NCBI RefSeq assembly: GCF_000373625.1
Contig: NZ_KB891993.1
Span: 248,001-312,000 of the forward strand
Origin: Streptomyces sp. LaPpAH-108
GTDB lineage: Bacteria > Actinomycetota > Actinomycetes > Streptomycetales > Streptomycetaceae
Direction: 5' to 3'
Length of the DNA: 64,000 nucleotides
The position numbers and the translations under genes are program-made. Within the stretch, counting starts at the first letter, position 1. The number at the start of each line of letters is the position of its first letter. Below are positions 59,940-64,000 of this stretch, one piece after another. The notes beneath the pieces are model-generated. The model saw only the letters and a list, made by a program, of their open reading frames with translations, had not been told where the DNA came from and ran no database searches.

Positions 59940-60871
59940 TCACTGTTCCTCTCCGTCGTGCTCCGGTTCACCGCGGGCCCGTCGCCTTCCGTGCGGGGGC
60001 GGCGCCGCAGGACCACCACGACCGCCGCCAGCGCCGCGACCACGGCGGCGCCGGTCCCCCACCACAACGGCGCCGCGGATTCACGGTCGGCCGGAGCCTG
60101 CTTCGGGGGCTCCGGGGACGCGGTGGACGCGCCTGCGGCGAACGCCTTGCGCGGGTCCTGCGGACCGACGGAGAACCGAAGGGTCCTGGTGTCGGTGTGG
60201 CCGGTGCCGTCCTTGGTCTTCGCGCTCATCCGGATCCGCAGGAGGTAGGTGCCGGGACGGGTGAAGGCCCAGTTGCCGTGGACGTGGCTGTTGACCTCGA
60301 TCCCCGTCTCCTGGGGGAGCTTCTTGCGCGCGTCGAAGACGACGGTGGGGGTGCCGAAGCTGCCGTTGAGGAAGAGGAGGAAGTCGCCCGGGCCTTCCGC
60401 TCCGAGCAGCTGCCAGGTCACCTCGCGGTCCACGGTGGCGGCGACCTCGGGGTCCTGACTGTTCCAGCCCGGCCACAGCACGCCTTCCTGCTGCACCTGG
60501 GGCAGCAGCCAGACACGGCTGCCCGGAGCGCCCAGGAAGCCGAACGCCCTGTCCTCGGGCACCACGACCCTGGCGCGGTCCTTGACCTGGAGGACGACGT
60601 CCTCGGTGTCGCGCCACACGGCCGGTCGCCCCGTGTCGTCGCGGATCTGCACCGTCCAGCGGCCGTGGTCGAAACGGGGGCCCATGTCGATGTGGCCGTC
60701 GCCGATGACGGTACGGCCCCGGCCGGTCTCGGTGGCCGCGTCGGACTCGGCGCCGGGTGTGGGGGACGCGGCGGGGACCGCGACGGCGGCGGGCGGACTC
60801 GCCACGGTCAGCAGGGCGGCGCCCGCCACGAGGAGCGCGCCGGTACGGCGTCGGGAACGGGTGCTGTTCAC
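59936..60871 (-). CDS. membrane-anchored protein with one anchored-repeat domain
   Basis: The 311-residue product starts at the GTG overlapping the binding-protein stop. Signal peptide to about residue 32, then one surface-anchored repeat domain: IGDGHIDMGPRFDHGRWTVQIRD, AFGFLGAPGSRVWLLPQV, LWPGWNSQDPEV and EVNSHVHGNWAFTRPGTYLLRI. A proline-rich spacer and a single transmembrane helix (WWGTGAAVVAALAAVVVVL) with an Arg-rich cytoplasmic end follow; there is no sortase motif. It probably presents a metal-binding domain close to the permease. The HVHGNW histidines match those of the other repeat proteins in the window. Confidence 0.82.
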   Translation of the reverse strand: MNSTRSRRRTGALLVAGAALLTVASPPAAVAVPAASPTPGAESDAATETGRGRTVIGDGHIDMGPRFDHGRWTVQIRDDTGRPAVWRDTEDVVLQVKDRARVVVPEDRAFGFLGAPGSRVWLLPQVQQEGVLWPGWNSQDPEVAATVDREVTWQLLGAEGPGDFLLFLNGSFGTPTVVFDARKKLPQETGIEVNSHVHGNWAFTRPGTYLLRIRMSAKTKDGTGHTDTRTLRFSVGPQDPRKAFAAGASTASPEPPKQAPADRESAAPLWWGTGAAVVAALAAVVVVLRRRPRTEGDGPAVNRSTTERNSE

Positions 60872-62439
60872 TTCTTGTTGCCTCCGAGGCAGGAGCGCAG
60901 CTCATCGGCGTTGTGCCGCATCATGTCGGTGTAGTGCCGGACGTGGTCGTCGAAGGCGTCGCCGTAGAGCGTGCACACCTTGACGTGCTGGTCCTCGGCG
61001 ACCTGGGTGAGCACCCCGGCGCGCTGGACCAGATTGGGTTCCATGAACACGGCCGGAACTCGGAGGTTCCTGATCGTGCGGGAGAGCTTGCGGACGTCCT
61101 CCGCGCCGGGTTCCTGGGCGGGGTTGGGGACGACGAAGCCCGCGACGGTCATGCCGTAGGCATCCGCGAGATATCCGAAGGCGTCATGGGTGGTGATCAA
61201 CTGCCGCCTGTCGGCGGGGATTTCGGCGATCCGGGTGCGCACGTACCGGTCGAGGGCATCGAGCCTGCTCTCGTACGTCCGGCTGTTCGCGTCGTAGGCC
61301 GCGGCGCCCCGGGGATCCCGCTTCTTCAGCGTGTCCCGGATCAGCTGGACGTACGACTTCGTGTTCTGCACGTCCTGCCACAGGTGGGGGTCGATCTCAC
61401 CGTGCACATGCTTGCCGAGCACGGCCTGGGGGAGCTGGTAGATCTCGGTACCGGGGCGGCCGAGGAAGGCGAACCGCTTTCCCGGGGGGACCTTGTCCAG
61501 GGCCCGGTTGGGGACGTCGATGACCACGTCACCGGGCGGTATCTCCTCCTGGGTCCTGCCCTTGGTCCGCAGATCGGTGAAGGCGGACATCCGGCCGGTG
61601 TCGATGTTGACGGTGAGATCGGTGTGGCCGTCGTCCAGGACGGTGTCCCCGGGCCCCGCCACGGTGTGCGGGTCGACGCCGACGGCGAAGGTGAACGTGC
61701 CCTTGCCCACCGGCCGGGGCGTGCCTCCGGGGTTCCTCAGCCTGGCTTCCAGCGTGAGCCGGTACACCCCGGGCTCGGTGAACGCCCAGTTCAGGTGGGT
61801 GTGCGCGGCCGGTGGCAGGGTGGTGGTGTCCTTGGCGTCGAAGCCGTCGGCGGAGTCGAAGTAGATGTCCGGCTGTCCCAGGGACTCCGTCAGATAGGCC
61901 ACCAGGTCGCCGGGCCCCTTGATGTCGGTCGCCGAGAGCAGGATGTCGGAGGAGCGCGTCGCCCCCCGCTCCTCGCCCTCGCCGCGCACCCGCAGCCCCA
62001 GCCAGAGCACGTCCAGGCCGATGTTCTCGACCAGGGGGATGACGTGCGCGCCGTAGGTCTCCGACGCCTCGGCGAGAGAGACGTTGGGAGTTCCCTTGCG
62101 GGCGTTGGAGTCCACGGTCTTGATCAGGGCGTGCTCCTCCAGGAGCAGATGGTTGGTGAAGGTGACGTCCGCCCTGGCCACCGCGTCGGCGTCCCTGGGC
62201 GTGGGCTCGTAGGAGTGCGGGTCGCCACCGGGCGGCACGATCGAGTCGACCTGGACCCGGTCGCCGCCGACCTGGCGGACGAGGTCGGCCAGGATCTCCG
62301 TGGTGGTCACCACCCGCAGGGCCGCGTCGGGACGGTCCGCCTCGGCGGCGGGCCGGGCATGTCCCTTGCAACCGGTCAGCGTGGCGCCGAGGACGACCGC
62401 GGCGGCCAGCGCCCGGATCATCGGGCGGGGCAGAGGCAT
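60868..62439 (-). CDS. ZnuA-type binding lipoprotein interrupted by an anchored-repeat domain
   Basis: The 523-residue protein starts at ATG 62439 with GGGAG upstream and has lipobox LTGCKG. The N-terminal third is a metal-binding SBP: LRVVTTTEILADLVRQVGGD, DPHSYEPTPRDA and the first ligand histidines. From about residue 145 to 340 a surface-anchored repeat is inserted: LGLRVRGEGEE, AAHTHLNWAFTEPGVYRL and RFAFLGRPGTEIYQLPQ. The SBP fold resumes with HVHGEIDPHLWQDV, THDAFGYLADAYG and VFMEPNLV. Ordinary ZnuA proteins have about 300 residues. The insert may extend the metal-capture surface toward the wall. Two C-terminal cysteines (CTLYGD, RSCLGG) could form a disulphide. Confidence 0.88.
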   Translation of the reverse strand: MPLPRPMIRALAAAVVLGATLTGCKGHARPAAEADRPDAALRVVTTTEILADLVRQVGGDRVQVDSIVPPGGDPHSYEPTPRDADAVARADVTFTNHLLLEEHALIKTVDSNARKGTPNVSLAEASETYGAHVIPLVENIGLDVLWLGLRVRGEGEERGATRSSDILLSATDIKGPGDLVAYLTESLGQPDIYFDSADGFDAKDTTTLPPAAHTHLNWAFTEPGVYRLTLEARLRNPGGTPRPVGKGTFTFAVGVDPHTVAGPGDTVLDDGHTDLTVNIDTGRMSAFTDLRTKGRTQEEIPPGDVVIDVPNRALDKVPPGKRFAFLGRPGTEIYQLPQAVLGKHVHGEIDPHLWQDVQNTKSYVQLIRDTLKKRDPRGAAAYDANSRTYESRLDALDRYVRTRIAEIPADRRQLITTHDAFGYLADAYGMTVAGFVVPNPAQEPGAEDVRKLSRTIRNLRVPAVFMEPNLVQRAGVLTQVAEDQHVKVCTLYGDAFDDHVRHYTDMMRHNADELRSCLGGNKK

Positions 62440-62544
62440 GAGAAGTGAACTCCCTGGAAGGGGGCGGCGCCGGACTGCCGAGCAGCCCGGCGCCGCCCGT
62501 GGAGAGGTGCCCGCCGGTGGGACGGGCATCCGTGAACGGCCGGA

Positions 62545-64000
62545 TCAGTCGCCGTGCCGGGCGGCCGGGGTGCGCCGCCGTGCTGCCCGGCTCATACCGA
62601 CGGCGGCGGCACCGCCCAGGACGAGCGCCCCGGCCGCACCGGCCAGCGCTTCGGCCGGGACGCTGCCGGTGTGCGCGAGGCTGCCGCCGGTACCGCCGCC
62701 GCCCGTAGCGCCGCTGGAGGAGCCCGAACCGCCCGTGGACGTTCCGTTCGAGGAGCCGCCGTCCGTGGCTCCGCCGGTCGATCCGCCGGTGCCCCCACCG
62801 GAGCCTCCGTCGCCGCTGCCGCCCGGGGTGACCTCGGCGGGGTCGACATCGCCCACGGCGAAGGTGTAGGTGCGGGTGTCCGTGGCGGTCCTGCCGGACG
62901 GCAGTGTGCCGCTGAGCTGGAAGGTCAGCTTGTAGACGCCCTGCTCGCCGAAGCCCCAGTTGGCGTGCGCGTGCACGCCCAGGCCGACCTTCTGGGAGTC
63001 GGGCAGGCTGTCCCCGCTGTTGTAGAGGACCTGTGCTCCGCCGAGTCCGGCGGTCTCCCAGACGGCCACCGGTCCGGGCCCGCTGACCTTGGTCAGCTTC
63101 ATGTCGAGCGGCCCCTTGAGGTCCCCGCCGCCCAGTGCCTCGGTGTTCCATCCGGCCCACACCACGCCCTGCTTCTGGACCTGGGGAATCAGCCAGAAGT
63201 CGCTTCCGGGCTTGCCGAGGAAGGCGTACGTACCGGAGTCGGGCACCTTCTCCTTGGCCTGTGGCTTGACGTGGACGACCACGGAGGACGGTTCCCGCCA
63301 GACGATGTCGCCGGGATTGCGGCTGTCCTTGAACAGGGCCCGCAGCTTTCCGTCCACCATCTTGCCCGCGATCGCGTCCACATGGCCGTCGTCGATGACG
63401 ACGTGCTGTGTGGCGATGCCGTCGCTCTTGTCCGGCTGTGCCGCCGCGACGAGCGGCCGGAGGGCGCTCTTGGCGGTGCCCTCGGCGTTCCCGCCGCCGC
63501 GTCCGGCACCGGTGGCGGCGGGCGACGGCGTCACGGAGGCGGCACCGGACCGCGACGGTGCCGGGGAGCCGGAAGGCGTCGACGCCGTGCCGGTGTCGGT
63601 GTCGGTGTCGTCGGTGACGCGGACCGTCCATCGCCGGGTGGCCGTCGTCGTCCGGCCGTCGGCGAGCCGGGCCGTGGCCCGCGAGGTGAGGCGGTACCTG
63701 CCCGGCCGGGTGAAGGCCCAGGCTACGTCACCCGTCCCGCCGGCCGGCAGCGCCTGGGCGTCGGGCAGGTCGTCGGCGCTGTCGAACAGTACCTCCGGGG
63801 CCGTGGCGGCCGGGTCGGCGGTGGTCCGCGGGTGCGGTGCGAACACGATGACGTCACCGGGTCCTTCGACGCCGGTGAACTCCCACTCGACCTTGCCGTC
63901 GGCGAGTTCGTCCGCGGGGACTCCCGTGGTGTCCCACTGGGGGATCTCGTCGCGGCGGCCCGGGCCGGAGGAGGAGCCGTCCAGCATCCACACCGGGTCG
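62545..64000 (-). CDS. wall-anchored multi-repeat protein of the zinc transporter (5' end outside window)
   Basis: At least 485 residues are visible; the frame is open to the window edge, so the N-terminus is missing. Two repeat domains are seen. The first, partly outside, has DLPDAQALPAGGTGDVAWAF. The second has IDDGHVDAIAGKMVDGKLRAL, YAFLGKPGSDFWLIPQV, VVWAGWNTEAL and GVHAHANWGFGEQGVYKL. A Gly/Ser-rich linker leads to LAHTG at about the last 45 residues, a hydrophobic helix and an Arg-rich tail. This is an LAxTG signal of the type recognised by class E sortases in Streptomyces. The protein opens the operon that continues into the binding protein, ATPase and permease genes. Confidence 0.85.
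   Translation of the reverse strand, partial: DPVWMLDGSSSGPGRRDEIPQWDTTGVPADELADGKVEWEFTGVEGPGDVIVFAPHPRTTADPAATAPEVLFDSADDLPDAQALPAGGTGDVAWAFTRPGRYRLTSRATARLADGRTTTATRRWTVRVTDDTDTDTGTASTPSGSPAPSRSGAASVTPSPAATGAGRGGGNAEGTAKSALRPLVAAAQPDKSDGIATQHVVIDDGHVDAIAGKMVDGKLRALFKDSRNPGDIVWREPSSVVVHVKPQAKEKVPDSGTYAFLGKPGSDFWLIPQVQKQGVVWAGWNTEALGGGDLKGPLDMKLTKVSGPGPVAVWETAGLGGAQVLYNSGDSLPDSQKVGLGVHAHANWGFGEQGVYKLTFQLSGTLPSGRTATDTRTYTFAVGDVDPAEVTPGGSGDGGSGGGTGGSTGGATDGGSSNGTSTGGSGSSSGATGGGGTGGSLAHTGSVPAEALAGAAGALVLGGAAAVGMSRAARRRTPAARHGD

Overview
The window is a high-GC actinobacterial chromosome segment, almost certainly Streptomyces or a close relative. The signs are heavy GTG/TTG start use, densely overlapping operons (ATGA, TGATG, GTGA junctions), a rare TTA codon inside a biosynthetic gene, a DUF6082 protein, cysteine-free ribosomal protein paralogues, an LAxTG wall-sorting signal, DmdR-type iron boxes, and Zur-like and Nur-like metal operators. 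No rRNA, tRNA, CRISPR array or intact insertion sequence was seen.

Left part (1-12 kb). After two small proteins comes a tight seven-gene operon (1055-8397): a radical SAM protein with an unusual cysteine motif, an enolase-superfamily enzyme, a HAD phosphatase, a GGDEF-fold protein, a shortened phosphoketolase, a PhyH-type dioxygenase and a methyltransferase. It looks like a small, unfamiliar biosynthetic cluster. Next is a two-gene module (8576-11612): a small membrane protein and a TIR-STAND ATPase that share a homologous C-terminal domain. It resembles a conflict or antiphage system. A poly-C tract lies between the two genes.

Centre (12-36 kb). This holds a truncated Fe-SOD remnant, a Fur-family regulator, a tsaD gene behind a Nur-like box, two PAP2 phosphatases and a DedA protein. 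A blaI/M56 pair, an orphan FetB-type permease and an iron-box siderophore-binding lipoprotein follow. Then come two glycosyltransferases, an ABC exporter with an orphan NarL-type kinase, three tandem COG4705 membrane proteins (the third frameshifted) and an OmpR-type two-component system. Palindromes of the form GTCTAC-N6-GTAGAC recur at seven sites between 16 and 44 kb and suggest one BlaI-family regulon.

Metal-limitation region (32-64 kb). An iron-box Dpp/Cnt-type ABC importer (minus strand) faces a plus-strand operon that encodes a 2OG oxygenase, SbnB-like and SbnA-like enzymes, a fold-III PLP decarboxylase and a MATE exporter. Together these suggest a diaminopropionate-derived metallophore. 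A second blaI/M56 pair follows. Then comes a Zur-type block: zinc-free S14, L28, L33, L31 and S18, a COG0523 protein, and two secreted anchored-repeat proteins. Next are a second decarboxylase/cysteine-synthase-like pair with a rhodanese domain, a class V aminotransferase and a methyltransferase, a plausible zincophore pathway parallel to the iron one. After an integrase relic and a second SOD relic, the window ends in an anchored-repeat ZnuABC-type operon on the minus strand with a sortase substrate at its head.

Overall, iron (three iron boxes), zinc (three Zur-like boxes) and nickel (two Nur-like boxes) control appear side by side. Two paralogous small-molecule pathways sit under different metal regulators.
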